DNA of 64,000 nucleotides from Anderseniella sp963700735 (GCA_963700735.1 CAVOYR010000009.1:62001-126000), one strand, 5' to 3'. Positions 42,490 to 52,392 are shown, counted from the first letter of the stretch. Numbers and translations: made by a program. Notes: generated by a model not told the origin, from the sequence alone.

Positions 42490-43404
42490 TCAGGTCGGCT
42501 TGCGGGCTTCGTCAAGCAGCCAGTTGTAGAACTGGCGGGCCGGTTCGGTCAGCTGGCCGTCGCGGGCCCGCAACAGCCAGAACCCGCGATCCGACTCCTG
42601 CGCCACCGGGATCGGCCGCACCAGGTCGCCCTGCTCGATGAAATCCTCCGCCAGCCGCCGGCCGCACAGCGCTATGCCTTCGCCCCGTAGCGCTGACTGG
42701 ATCAGCACCATGTAATTGTCGAAGGTGAAGCCCCGGTTGCTGGTGTCCGACGTCACGCCGATGGTCTCGAGGAAGCTGTCCCAGGTCACCCAGTTGCGGT
42801 CGAACTTGGCCAGGTGCAGCAGCGAGTGGTCGAGCAGGTCGGACGGCTTGTTGAGGGCAGGGGCGTTTTCCAGGTAGCGCGGCGAGCACACCGGCCAGAT
42901 CTCGTTGTCGAACAGGCGCACCGCTTCCACGCCGGGCCATTCACCCGAGCCGTAGCGCACCGCGATGTCGATGCCCTCGCTGGTCAGGTCATAGACTGGC
43001 GAAGCGGCAACAAGCCGGATGTCGATTTCCGGATGCAGGCCACGGAACTTGGCGATGCGCGCCATCAGCCAGTACGAGGCGAACGCCACCGACGTTGCCA
43101 CCGTCAGCTCGCCGGGGCCACGCTGGCGGCGCAGGTCGGCGGACACGTTGGCGATGTGTTCGAGCCCCATGGTCACGGCCCGGTGCAGGCGCTCGCCCTC
43201 GGACGTCAGGCTCAGCCCCCGCGACTGGCGCTGGAACACCGGCAGGCCGAAAAACTCTTCCAGCAGCTGTATCTGCCGCGACACGGCTGACTGGGTGACT
43301 TCAAGTTCCTTGGCGGCCCGGGTGAAGTTCATGTGGCGGCCCGCTGCCTCGAACACGACCAGCGCGTTGGTCGGTGGCAGGTGCTTGCGCATCGCGATTG
43401 CCAT
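42490..43404 (-). CDS. LysR family transcriptional regulator (GcvA-like)
   Basis: A 304-residue LTTR. The winged HTH covers about residues 10-70 (NFTRAAKELEVTQSAVSRQIQ), and the effector domain about 95-300 has the GcvA-type segments TVATSVAFASYWLMARI and YDLTSEGIDIAVRYGSGEW. GcvA proteins regulate glycine cleavage and beta-lactamase genes among others. The target cannot be inferred; no divergent gene starts next to it. It ends 18 bases before the hydrolase gene start on the same strand and may be co-transcribed with it. Confidence 0.9.
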   Translation of the reverse strand: MAIAMRKHLPPTNALVVFEAAGRHMNFTRAAKELEVTQSAVSRQIQLLEEFFGLPVFQRQSRGLSLTSEGERLHRAVTMGLEHIANVSADLRRQRGPGELTVATSVAFASYWLMARIAKFRGLHPEIDIRLVAASPVYDLTSEGIDIAVRYGSGEWPGVEAVRLFDNEIWPVCSPRYLENAPALNKPSDLLDHSLLHLAKFDRNWVTWDSFLETIGVTSDTSNRGFTFDNYMVLIQSALRGEGIALCGRRLAEDFIEQGDLVRPIPVAQESDRGFWLLRARDGQLTEPARQFYNWLLDEARKPT

Positions 43405-43512
43405 GAGTTTATCGTCTCCTTGCGGCTGGCCTGTTGCCTGCTATCGCTGGAAACTATCAACTCGCGGCATGAGCTGCAATCATGGGTGATACCATTGTGC
43501 GGATTGCTGCAG

Positions 43513-46437
43513 TTACTCGGCTGCCGCCTGCTTGCCGCGGTCCAGAACCGGCGCGAGGAACCGGCCGGTATAGGAGCGTTCCACCTTGACGATGTCCTCG
43601 GGCGTGCCGGCCGCCACGATCTCGCCGCCGCCGTCGCCGCCTTCCGGCCCCAGGTCGATGACCCAGTCTGCCGTCTTGATGACCTCGAGGTTGTGCTCGA
43701 TCACCACCACCGTGTTGCCATGCTCGACAAGCTCGTGCAGCACCTCCAGCAGCTTGGCCACGTCGTGGAAGTGCAGGCCGGTGGTGGGTTCATCCAGCAG
43801 GTAGAGTGTCCGCCCGGTTGCGCGCTTGGCCAGTTCCTTGGCGAGCTTGACCCGCTGTGCCTCGCCGCCGGACAGGGTGGTGGCCTGCTGGCCGACCTTG
43901 ATGTAGCCCAGCCCGACGCGCTCCAGCGTGACCAGCTTGTCGCGCACGCTTGGCACGGCGCGGAAGAAGTCGGCACCCTCGGCCACCGTCATGTCCAGCA
44001 CGTCGGCAATCGACTTGCCCTTGAACTCGATCTCCAGCGTCTCGCGGTTGTAGCGCTTGCCGTGGCAGGCATCGCAGGTGACGTACACATCGGGCAGGAA
44101 GTGCATCTCGATCTTGATGACGCCGTCGCCCTGGCACACCTCGCAGCGGCCACCCTTGACGTTGAACGAGAACCGGCCCGGCCCGTAGCCGCGTGCCTTG
44201 GCTTCCGGCAGGCCGGCATACCAGTCGCGGATGGGGGTGAAGGCACCGGTGTAGGTGGCCGGGTTGGACCTTGGCGTGCGCCCGATCGGCGACTGGTCGA
44301 TGTCGATGATCTTGTCGAGCCGCTCGAGACCCTCGATGCGGTCATGCTCGGCTGGCATGTCGCGGGTCTTCATCAGCTTGCGCGCGGCTGCCTTGTAGAC
44401 GGTATCGATCAGCAGGGTGGACTTGCCACCGCCCGAGACGCCGGTGACGCAGGTGAACAGTCCCAGAGGCAGCTCCGCCGAGACGTTCTTCAGGTTGTTG
44501 GCGCGCGCACCCGTGACCTTGATCATGCGGTTCTTCTCGGGCTTGCGGCGCTTGGCGGGCACCGGCACGGTCATGGCGCCGGTGAGGTACTTGCCGGTCA
44601 ATGAAGCCGGGTTCGCCATCACCTCGGCGGGTGTGCCTTCAGCCACGATCCTGCCGCCATGCACCCCGGCACCGGGGCCGATGTCGACCACGTAGTCGGC
44701 CGAGCGGATGGCGTCCTCGTCATGCTCGACCACAATGACGGTGTTGCCCAGGTCGCGCAGGTGCACCAGCGTTTCCAGCAGCCGCTCGTTGTCGCGCTGG
44801 TGCAGGCCGATGGAGGGCTCGTCCAGCACGTACAGCACCCCCGTCAGCCCGGAGCCGATCTGCGAGGCCAGCCGGATGCGCTGGCTCTCGCCGCCCGACA
44901 GGGTGCCGGACGTGCGCGACAGGGTGAGGTAGTCCAGCCCCACGTCGACCAGGAACTTAAGCCGCTCGCGGATTTCCTTGAGGATGCGGGCCGCGATCTC
45001 CATTTCCTTGGGCGACAGCTGGTCCGGCAGGTCGTTGAACCAGTCGTTGGCGGTGCGGATCGACATTTCCGACACCTGCGCGATGTGCAGGTTGTTGATG
45101 CGCACGGCCAGCGCCTGGGGTTTCAGCCGGTAGCCGCCGCACGTCTGGCAGGGGTGGTCGGACTGGAACTGCGACAGTTCCTCGCGTACCCAGGCGCTAT
45201 CGGTTTCCTGCCAGCGCCGCTCGATGTTGCCGATGATGCCCTCGAATGGCTTCACCGTCTTGTAGGAGCGCAGCCCGTCGTCATAAACGAAGGTGATTTC
45301 CTCATCCATGGTGCCGAACAGGATGGCGTTGCGAACCTCCTCGGACAGCTCGTCCCAGGGCGTGCTCATCGAGGCGCCGTAGTGCTTGCACAGCGCGTCG
45401 AGTGTCTGGGTGTAGTAGGGCGAGGTACTGCCGGTCTTGGCCCACGGCACGATGGCACCCTGGCGCATCGACAGCGACTTGTCGGGCACCACGAGGTCTG
45501 CCTCGAAGCGCAGCTCGGTGCCGAGGCCGTCGCACCTGGGGCAGGCGCCGAACGGGTTGTTGAACGAAAACAGCCGCGGCTCGATCTCGTCGATGGTGAA
45601 GCCGGAGACGGGGCAGGCGAACTTCTCCGAGAACGTCAGCCGCTCGTGGGTTTCGTTGAGTGACTTGTTGGCGCTGCCGCCTGCGGAGGTGTCGGCATCG
45701 GCCAGCGGCTTGTCGGCAAACTCCACGATGGCCAGCCCGTCGGCCAGTTTCAGCGCCGTTTCAAAGCTGGCGGCCAACCGGCTGGAAATGTCGTCGCGGA
45801 CCACGATGCGGTCGACCACCACGTCGATGTCGTGCTTGAACTTCTTGTCCAGCGTGGGCGCATCGGCAATCTCGTGGAACGCGCCGTCCACTTTCACCCG
45901 CTGGAAGCCCTGCTTCATCAGCTGGGCGAATTCCTTTTTGTACTCGCCCTTGCGGCCCCGCACGATGGGTGCCAGCAGGTAGGCGCGGGTGCCTTCCTCC
46001 AGCTCCATCACGCGGTCGACCATCTGCGTCACGGTCTGGCTCTGGATCGGCAGGCCGGTGGCGGGCGAATAGGCAATGCCGACGCGGGCAAACAGCAGCC
46101 GCATGTAGTCATAGATTTCCGTCACCGTACCCACGGTGGAGCGCGGGTTGCGGCTGGTGGTCTTCTGCTCGATCGAAATGGCAGGCGACAGGCCGTCGAT
46201 CTGGTCCACGTCGGGCTTCTGCATCATCTCCAGGAACTGGCGCGCATAGGCCGACAGGCTCTCCACGTAGCGGCGCTGGCCCTCGGCATAGATCGTGTCG
46301 AAGGCAAGCGACGACTTTCCCGACCCGCTAAGGCCGGTGAACACGATCAGAGAATCGCGCGGCAGCTCGATGGACACGTTCTTCAGGTTGTGCTCGCGCG
46401 CGCCCTGGACGGAGATGATGCGTTTGTGTTCGGCCAT
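43513..46437 (-). CDS. uvrA: Excinuclease ABC subunit A
   Basis: A 974-residue DNA damage recognition ATPase of nucleotide excision repair. It has two ABC cassettes: Walker A sites GLSGSGKSSLAFDT (near 33) and GVSGGGKSTLLIDT (near 660), signatures LSGGESQRIRLA and LSGGEAQRVKLA, and zinc sites CPVSG/CPRC and CEVC/CDAC. It ends with a short Ala/Glu-rich tail. It stands alone with over 100 bases of non-coding DNA on both sides. Confidence 0.97.
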   Translation of the reverse strand: MAEHKRIISVQGAREHNLKNVSIELPRDSLIVFTGLSGSGKSSLAFDTIYAEGQRRYVESLSAYARQFLEMMQKPDVDQIDGLSPAISIEQKTTSRNPRSTVGTVTEIYDYMRLLFARVGIAYSPATGLPIQSQTVTQMVDRVMELEEGTRAYLLAPIVRGRKGEYKKEFAQLMKQGFQRVKVDGAFHEIADAPTLDKKFKHDIDVVVDRIVVRDDISSRLAASFETALKLADGLAIVEFADKPLADADTSAGGSANKSLNETHERLTFSEKFACPVSGFTIDEIEPRLFSFNNPFGACPRCDGLGTELRFEADLVVPDKSLSMRQGAIVPWAKTGSTSPYYTQTLDALCKHYGASMSTPWDELSEEVRNAILFGTMDEEITFVYDDGLRSYKTVKPFEGIIGNIERRWQETDSAWVREELSQFQSDHPCQTCGGYRLKPQALAVRINNLHIAQVSEMSIRTANDWFNDLPDQLSPKEMEIAARILKEIRERLKFLVDVGLDYLTLSRTSGTLSGGESQRIRLASQIGSGLTGVLYVLDEPSIGLHQRDNERLLETLVHLRDLGNTVIVVEHDEDAIRSADYVVDIGPGAGVHGGRIVAEGTPAEVMANPASLTGKYLTGAMTVPVPAKRRKPEKNRMIKVTGARANNLKNVSAELPLGLFTCVTGVSGGGKSTLLIDTVYKAAARKLMKTRDMPAEHDRIEGLERLDKIIDIDQSPIGRTPRSNPATYTGAFTPIRDWYAGLPEAKARGYGPGRFSFNVKGGRCEVCQGDGVIKIEMHFLPDVYVTCDACHGKRYNRETLEIEFKGKSIADVLDMTVAEGADFFRAVPSVRDKLVTLERVGLGYIKVGQQATTLSGGEAQRVKLAKELAKRATGRTLYLLDEPTTGLHFHDVAKLLEVLHELVEHGNTVVVIEHNLEVIKTADWVIDLGPEGGDGGGEIVAAGTPEDIVKVERSYTGRFLAPVLDRGKQAAAE

Positions 46438-46563
46438 GACGACAGTGCTAGGTTAAAAGGGGAACAGGCGCAACGGGCGCGATTGCCACTCCTGACAAGT
46501 CTGCCAGTGATATGGGGCACGAAAAGGCAGGAGGCAAGTGTGGTGCCTTGGGCCGGATGTTGC

Positions 46564-47613
46564 CTACTCAACTGTGCCAGCTGCCCTGGCATGTTCAGTG
46601 CGGCTGGCCCATGGCACGCCGACCAGGAACAATGCGAAATATGCTGCCGTGATGACCTGGGCGGTCAACACGTTTTCGAAGCTCGCGGGTTGAGCGCCAA
46701 GGCCGAACAGCACGACCAGGCAGGCAAGGATAGCCGCTACCACCCACCGCATGCGTTTCCGCTTCCAGAAGGGGCGAATACCGCTTGATCCACGGTCCAG
46801 CCAAGGCAGTAACGACCACACGCCCACACTGGCCAACAAGACGACGACGCCGAAGGTCTTGCCCGGCATCGCCCGCATCATGGCGTAGAAAGGCAGCAGC
46901 TTAAGGTCAGGCAGAACGTGTGCAGGCACGCTCAGCGGATTGGCAGGCACGGTTGCGGGGTTTGCAATGACGGACACAGCTTTGTCGGGCGCTGCAACGT
47001 CAAGCAGGTACGGCAGCCGCCACCGCATGTAAGCGTCGCTGGCCACGATGACCGCAAGCAACAGTGCAGCGATTGCACCTGCCGTACTGTAGAGATTGTT
47101 GTGAGGCCCGTCATTGCCCGCCATGTGAAGCCGGTAGATGTGAAGCCCCAACAGCAGCATCAAGGCAAACGCTGCCAGCCAGGATGGAAACACCGGCAAG
47201 GCCAAGCCGTTTGAGGCAAGCCAGAATGAAAACTGGCCATATGGAATGAGGTAGCCAAGGAAGCTGATGGCGCTCGCAACGGTCACAAATCCGGTCAGCA
47301 GCAGCCAGTACCAGCGCGGTGAATGCGTGTAGGCGGTAAAGAGGAACCCAAGGAGTGCTGCTACCATCGCAAGACTGAAAGCGCGGCCCTCCACCTCACG
47401 CTGGATGAGCAGAGTGCCCGGCCCGGTGCCATGAATGGCGATTGTCATCACTGCTGCGAGGAGACTTGCAGCCAGGATGGCCGCGATGGAATTGATTGCA
47501 ATCCAGTAGAGTTTCCGGGTCATTCTCTGATCGCTGTTTGGAGCTGGTTCAAAGGTGGGAGTGGCTGCCGGCAGCCGGTGCCGGGGAGTGTGGATAGGGC
47601 TGGCCGCCGTCAT
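46564..47613 (-). CDS. Degenerate cytochrome b-like membrane protein
   Basis: About 349 residues with eight or nine hydrophobic helices. Cytochrome b landmarks are visible: FLGYLIPYGQFSFW (118-131), LHIYRLHMAGNDGP (157-170) and PANPLSVPAHVLPD (223-236), then LLPFYAMMRAMP and a WLDRG...LGAQPA...ITAAYFALFL tail. By eye, the b-H ligand pair may be kept (His97, His158), whereas the b-L positions are Met83 and Ser144. PEWY is replaced by PDLK and the Qo-loop is shortened. No Rieske or cytochrome c1 gene is near. An alternative start is ATG 47523 (MTRKLYW). Function unknown. Confidence 0.72.
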   Translation of the reverse strand: MTAASPIHTPRHRLPAATPTFEPAPNSDQRMTRKLYWIAINSIAAILAASLLAAVMTIAIHGTGPGTLLIQREVEGRAFSLAMVAALLGFLFTAYTHSPRWYWLLLTGFVTVASAISFLGYLIPYGQFSFWLASNGLALPVFPSWLAAFALMLLLGLHIYRLHMAGNDGPHNNLYSTAGAIAALLLAVIVASDAYMRWRLPYLLDVAAPDKAVSVIANPATVPANPLSVPAHVLPDLKLLPFYAMMRAMPGKTFGVVVLLASVGVWSLLPWLDRGSSGIRPFWKRKRMRWVVAAILACLVVLFGLGAQPASFENVLTAQVITAAYFALFLVGVPWASRTEHARAAGTVE

Positions 47614-47748
47614 GCGCAACCCGATTCCTGCATGCCAACTGCGCTGTCGTGAAACTGCTCCTGCGGTGCATCGCCCCTTGCCGCCCGCAATTGCGCGCGC
47701 TACCTAGTGTCCACCTTCAAATCACCTGCCATACAGGGCTGCTGACCG

Positions 47749-49231
47749 ATGACACTGTTCGAGCGCGTTGCCGACAAATCAGACTGGATCGAGGGGGGCA
47801 CTGGTCCCTGGGAAATCATCATCGGGCTGGAAGTCCATGCCCAGGTGTCATCGAAGTCGAAGCTGTTTTCCGGCGCCTCGGCCGAGTATGGCGGTGCGCC
47901 AAACGACCACGTGTCGCTGGTCGATGCAGCCATGCCTGGCATGCTGCCCGTCATCAACCGGTTTTGCGTTGAGCAGGCGGTGCGCACCGGCCTGGGTCTG
48001 AAGGCAAAGATCAACGAATACTCGGTGTTCGACCGCAAGAACTACTTCTATCCCGACCTGCCGCAGGGCTACCAGATCTCGCAGTTCAAGCAGCCCGTGG
48101 TGGGCGAGGGCGAGGTGCTGCTGGACATGGGTGAGCGCGGCCAGATCACCGTTGGCATCGAGCGGCTGCACCTGGAACAGGACGCCGGCAAGTCGATCCA
48201 CGATCAGCACCCGACCATGTCGTTGGTGGACCTGAACCGCTCCGGCGTGGCGCTGATGGAAATCGTGTCGAAGCCGCACATGCGTTCGGCCGACGAGGCC
48301 AAGGCATACGTGTCCAAGCTGCGCACCATCATGCGCTATCTCGGCACCTGCGACGGCAACATGGAGGAAGGCTCGCTGCGGGCCGACGTGAACGTGTCAG
48401 TGCGCAAGCCCGGCGGCGAGCCCGGCACGCGCTGCGAGATCAAGAACGTCAACTCCATGCGCTTCATGGGACAGGCCATCGAGTACGAGGCGCGGCGCCA
48501 GATCGACATCCTGGAAGACGGCGGCAAGATCGACCAGGAAACCCGGCTGTTCGACGCGCGCAAGGGCGAGACCCGGTCGATGCGCTCCAAGGAAGAAGCC
48601 CACGACTACCGCTACTTCCCGGACCCGGACCTGCTGCCGCTGGAAATCGAGGCTGCCTGGATCGCACGGAATCAAGGCATCCCTGCCGGAACTGCCGGAT
48701 GACAAGAAGGCACGGCTGGTGAAGGATTTCGGCCTGACACCGTACGACGCCGAAGTGCTGATCATGGAGCGCGTGTCTGCGTCCTACTTCGAGGAAGTGG
48801 CGCGCGGACGCGATGGCAAGACTGCAGCCAACTGGGTCATCAACGAGCTGTTCGGCCGTCTCAACAAGGAAGGCAAGGACATCACCGAGGCCCCGGTAAC
48901 GGCAGCGCAGCTTGGCTCCATCATCGACATGATCGCCGACGGCACCATCTCGGGCAAGATTGCCAAGGACGTTTTCGAGATAGCCTGGACCGAAGGCGGC
49001 GAGCCGAAGGACATCGTTGAAAGCCGCGGCATGAAGCAGGTGACTGACACAGGCGCCATCGAGAAGGCCGTTGACGAGGTGATTGCCGCCAACCCGGACA
49101 AGGTGGCCCAGGCCATCGAGAAGCCGGCGCTGGCTGGCTGGTTCGTCGGCCAGGTGATGAAGGCCACCGGCGGCAAGGCTGCGCCCCAGGCGGTCAACGA
49201 CCTGGTCAAGCAGAAGCTGGGCATCGAGTAG
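47749..49231 (+). CDS. gatB: Asp-tRNA(Asn)/Glu-tRNA(Gln) amidotransferase subunit B, frameshifted as read
   Basis: GatB carries the kinase-like site that activates misacylated Asp- or Glu-tRNA for amidation; most alphaproteobacteria need it to make Gln-tRNA. The first frame (47749-48702) has IIGLEVHAQVSSKSKLFSGA and DLNRSGVALMEIVSKP. After WIAR the frame is lost; LPELPDDKKARLVKDFG and the C-terminal YqeY-like tail continue in another frame to 49231. One extra A at 48670-48671 (CGGAATC for CGGATC) explains it. The restored protein is 493 residues, a normal length. Confidence 0.9.
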
Positions 49232-49239
49232 CCGGGCCG

Positions 49240-49740
49240 ATGTTTTTCGTGCGCACTGCGACCCCGCGCGACGCAGGGGCCATCCGCGATCTGCTGGTGT
49301 TGTGCTGGCGCGACACCTATGTGCCGCTGCACGGGGCCGGGGTGGTTGAGGATATCATCGCGCGCTGGCACACGCTGGAAGTCATTTCCGCCAACATTGC
49401 TCTGAAGACTGGCGAGATGCTGGTCGCTGACGACGGTCAGGAACTCGGCGGCATGGGATTTGCCGTGGCGGGCGATGACGGCCAGACGGCTTACCTGAAG
49501 CAGCTCTATGTCCACCCCGCGCACCGGGGGCAGGGCATTGGCCGGGACCTGTTCGCCGAGCTGGAAACCTGCTTTCCCGGTGCGGCGCACCTTGAACTCG
49601 AGGTCGACGCCCGCAATGGCCGCGCCGTGGCGTTTTATGCAGCGCACGGCATGACCATCAGCGGTAAGACCGATACTTGTGGCGGCGACTCGGATATTCC
49701 TGCCCTGATCATGACGAAGGAACTGGCAGCTCACGATTGA
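49240..49740 (+). CDS. GNAT family N-acetyltransferase
   Basis: A 166-residue acetyltransferase starting eight bases after gatB. The acetyl-CoA loop is YVHPAHRGQGIGRDLFAEL, preceded by the beta-strand GQTAYLKQL and followed by LELEVDARNGRAVAFYAAHG. The N-terminal FVRTATPRDAGAIRDLLVLCW resembles RimI/YjcF-like GNATs. Substrate unknown; possible co-transcription with gatB. Confidence 0.88.
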   Translation: MFFVRTATPRDAGAIRDLLVLCWRDTYVPLHGAGVVEDIIARWHTLEVISANIALKTGEMLVADDGQELGGMGFAVAGDDGQTAYLKQLYVHPAHRGQGIGRDLFAELETCFPGAAHLELEVDARNGRAVAFYAAHGMTISGKTDTCGGDSDIPALIMTKELAAHD

Positions 49741-49766
49741 GCCAGGCCGGGGTGGGAGCGGGCACG

Positions 49767-50759
49767 ATGCTGCCGAAGACGGAAAGTCCCGGGCGGATAG
49801 TGTGCCTGCTTGGCATGTGCGTTGCCTTTGCCGGCATCGGCACTGGTCATTTCAGCCAGTACTTCATCTATCTCGACGTGTTCAGCCACCTCACCATCCA
49901 TTTTGCCATCGCTGCGATTGCGCTGGGCTGGGCCTACCTGATGCCCAGGCACCGGCTGTTCTCGGCCATCGCGTTAATGTTGGCTGGCATGCTGGCGCTC
50001 GGGCTGTGGCCTGACCTCTATCCCCGGCAGTTGCTGCCGCGCGGCGAAGTTGATGCACCTTCCGGCTACCGCGAACTGCGCGTCATGTCGTTCAACAAAT
50101 GGCAAAGGAACAAGGATCAGGAAGCGATCCGGCTGCAAATCGAGCAGCAGGACCCCGATATCGTGTTTCTGGCAGAGGCCAACCGGAATGACCGCTTGAT
50201 GACGGCTGCCATGCATAAGCAGTTTCCCTATCAATACCCGTCTTCGGTTTATCCCCGGGGTTTCAGGTTGCAGCTTGTATCGCGCTATCCCTTGCGGGAC
50301 GTCCTGTTGCGCGGTCTTTGGGATGGGCCGGTTTTCGTGCGGGCGTCGCTTGGCCCGGCGTGGGGCAACCTGACCATCCTGGGTACCCACACCATCCGCG
50401 CGCCGCGGGTCCGGGCGCAATGGAACCAGATCCAGGCACTGTCGAGGTATGTCGCGTCGATACCCGGTCCACGCCTGGTCATGGGCGATTTCAACGCCAC
50501 GCCCTACAGCCGCATGAGCACCGAGATGGTGCAGGTGACGGGCATGACCCAGCGCAGCATCTTGCCGACATGGCCCGCCGATGGCCGGCTGTTGCCGCAA
50601 ATCGCCATCGATCATATGTTCGCCGACCCGTCCCTGAAGTTTCCTGACGGGGTGATCGTTGGCAACAAGGCCGGCTCCGACCATTTGCCGATCCTGGCCA
50701 GGATATGGGTGCCGGTGGCAACGGACGGGCGGCAGAAAGAACGCGACCCGGCGCAATGA
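49767..50759 (+). CDS. Endonuclease/exonuclease/phosphatase family membrane protein
   Basis: A 330-residue protein. Three N-terminal hydrophobic helices (about 13-90) anchor an EEP catalytic domain (about 107-320) with LRVMSFNKWQRN, FLAEANRND, the metal/active motif GDFNATPYS, an ID/H motif IDHMFAD and SDHLPI. Such proteins are usually exported phosphodiesterases or nucleases of unknown substrate. The ATG at 49767 has GGGAG nine bases upstream. The stop overlaps the following GST start as ATGA. Confidence 0.85.
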   Translation: MLPKTESPGRIVCLLGMCVAFAGIGTGHFSQYFIYLDVFSHLTIHFAIAAIALGWAYLMPRHRLFSAIALMLAGMLALGLWPDLYPRQLLPRGEVDAPSGYRELRVMSFNKWQRNKDQEAIRLQIEQQDPDIVFLAEANRNDRLMTAAMHKQFPYQYPSSVYPRGFRLQLVSRYPLRDVLLRGLWDGPVFVRASLGPAWGNLTILGTHTIRAPRVRAQWNQIQALSRYVASIPGPRLVMGDFNATPYSRMSTEMVQVTGMTQRSILPTWPADGRLLPQIAIDHMFADPSLKFPDGVIVGNKAGSDHLPILARIWVPVATDGRQKERDPAQ

Positions 50760-51460
50760 CACACAGTTCCATCGAGCTTTTCTACTGGCCCACGCCGAAC
50801 GGCTGGAAGATCTCCATCATGCTGGAGGAGTGTGGCCTTCCGTACACCGTGCGCTATGTCGACATCCTCAAGGGTGACCAGTTTGCGCCGGGGTTTCTGG
50901 AAATCGCACCCAACAACCGGATGCCTGCCATCGTCGATCCCGCAGGCCCGGACAACGCGCCGGTATCGGTGTTCGAGTCTGGCGCCATACTGCAATACCT
51001 TGGGCGCAAGACGGGCAAGTTCTACCCCGCTGAAGACCGCGCGCGGGTGAAGGTGGACGAGTGGCTGTTCTGGCAGATGGCCGGGCTCGGCCCCATGTGC
51101 GGGCAGGCGCATCATTTCCGCCTGTATGCACGCGAACAGCTGCCTTACGCGATCGAGCGTTACACCAGCGAGGTGGCACGGCTCTATGGTGTTATGGACC
51201 GGCAGCTGGCCCGTGAACCCTACCTGGCCGGTGAGTACTCAATTGCCGACATCGCGTGCATCGGCTGGATCAAGCCGCACAAGCGGCAAGGCCAGAACCT
51301 TGAAGGTTTTCCGAATCTGCGACGCTGGTTCAACGCCGTCATGGAACGGCCTGCCGTGATCCGGGGGATGGCGGTTGGCCGCGAACATGCCCGTCGTCCG
51401 GAAGACCTCGAAAAGGACAGCGCCGCCCACGCCTTGCTGTTCGGCAAGCCGCAGCCATGA
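50756..51460 (+). CDS. Glutathione S-transferase (YfcG/YghU-like)
   Basis: A 234-residue GST of the nu class type. The N-domain starts SSIELFYWPTPNGWKISIML with the Thr/Asn pair typical of YfcG and Ure2-like enzymes, and NRMPAIVDPAG and FESGAILQYL supply glutathione contacts. The C-domain has YSIADIACIGWI. YfcG-like enzymes act as disulfide-bond reductases. It is translationally coupled to the preceding EEP gene. Confidence 0.9.
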   Translation: MTHSSIELFYWPTPNGWKISIMLEECGLPYTVRYVDILKGDQFAPGFLEIAPNNRMPAIVDPAGPDNAPVSVFESGAILQYLGRKTGKFYPAEDRARVKVDEWLFWQMAGLGPMCGQAHHFRLYAREQLPYAIERYTSEVARLYGVMDRQLAREPYLAGEYSIADIACIGWIKPHKRQGQNLEGFPNLRRWFNAVMERPAVIRGMAVGREHARRPEDLEKDSAAHALLFGKPQP

Positions 51461-51711
51461 AGGCACCATGCTGCCGGTATTCGCGGACATGGTGAACAGG
51501 TGGTTAACGGTGGGCAAGGCTGAACTGTGCTGAACAATTCGAAATCACATTCAAAATCAATAAATTAGATTGCCTTGTTTACGTGTTCCTGTCGGCAGGG
51601 CGACGCTGTGGCAAGGATTTGCTAACCACGACGCTTAACCTCGTCTGGCAACACCTGTGGCATGGTTACCGGCAGGTTAGTGAGCGTAAGTGAGTGGAGG
51701 GCCGTTGCCCG

Positions 51712-52002
51712 ATGAGTATCGTGATTGACTTGGCGGATTATCGCGACATCACCCCCAGGGAAGACGAAATCCGCATGCCGGAAGATGGCTTCGTGCAGAA
51801 AGCGCGTTCGCTGCTGGCGGCAGAGGCCGGGCCGGACAGCCTTGTCGAGGCCCACACGTGGCTGTCTCTTGCTGCGATGCGCGGCAGTTCCGTTGCGCGG
51901 GTTGAGCGGTTGAAACTGTCGCGCCGGATGGAAAGCGGGCAGGTGGCCGCCGCACAGGTTGCCCTGGGCCACTACATCGGCGGGCGAATTTCCGGCGCCT
52001 GA
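51712..52002 (+). CDS. Small hypothetical protein (Sel1-like helical segment)
   Basis: A 96-residue soluble protein I do not recognise. Its middle, SLVEAHTWLSLAAMRGSSVARVERLKLS, reads like part of a Sel1/TPR helix pair. The N-terminus is acidic (SIVIDLADYRDITPRED). There is no signal peptide or membrane helix. A GGAGGG stands about eleven bases before the ATG. It lies after a 250-base gap containing CTTAACC and GGTTAACGG, which look like CtrA half-sites. Confidence 0.6.
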   Translation: MSIVIDLADYRDITPREDEIRMPEDGFVQKARSLLAAEAGPDSLVEAHTWLSLAAMRGSSVARVERLKLSRRMESGQVAAAQVALGHYIGGRISGA

Positions 52003-52025
52003 CCGGTCAGGCCAGCACGAGTATT

Positions 52026-52055
52026 GAAAAAGGCGGCCCCGCAAAGGCCGCCTTC
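52026..52055 (-). terminator. Rho-independent terminator
   Basis: AAGGCGGCC and GGCCGCCTT form a 9-bp stem around CCGCAAA. The T-run lies on the minus strand (TTTTTC), so it terminates the minus-strand gene ending at 52087; it may act in both directions. Confidence 0.8.
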
Positions 52056-52086
52056 ATGATTCTGACTGATGGCTCAGCCCGGCTGC

Positions 52087-52392
52087 TCAGTAGTTCGGCG
52101 CCAGCGACGGTTCGCCGCCCAGGTAGGTTCCATGGGTCGAATTCACCCAGCTGTCCCAGAATGCCCGGTCGCGGCGGGCGCGATAGATTTCCGTCTGGCG
52201 CACATCCGTGCCGCTGCTGATCTGGTCATCGTAGGAGTTGAGCGTCGGCAGGCCGCTGTTGTTGCTCGAATATGAGTGGCCTTGCGGTACGTAGCGCTGG
52301 CCGGTGGTGTCGATGGCCTGTGCGCTTGCGCCCGTGACGGACGCCAGCAGCAACGCGTTGCCGAGCACGGCGATCTTGAGGAATGAGGTCAT
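52087..52392 (-). CDS. Small exported hypothetical protein
   Basis: A 101-residue protein with a signal peptide (MTSFLKIAVLGNALLLASVTGASAQ, cleaved near residue 25). The mature part is polar, rich in Ser/Gly/Tyr/Asn, with RQTEIYRARRDRAFWDSW near the middle and a conserved-looking end GEPSLAPNY. There are no cysteines. Probably periplasmic or outer-surface; no family recognised. Followed by a terminator. Confidence 0.65.
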   Translation of the reverse strand: MTSFLKIAVLGNALLLASVTGASAQAIDTTGQRYVPQGHSYSSNNSGLPTLNSYDDQISSGTDVRQTEIYRARRDRAFWDSWVNSTHGTYLGGEPSLAPNY

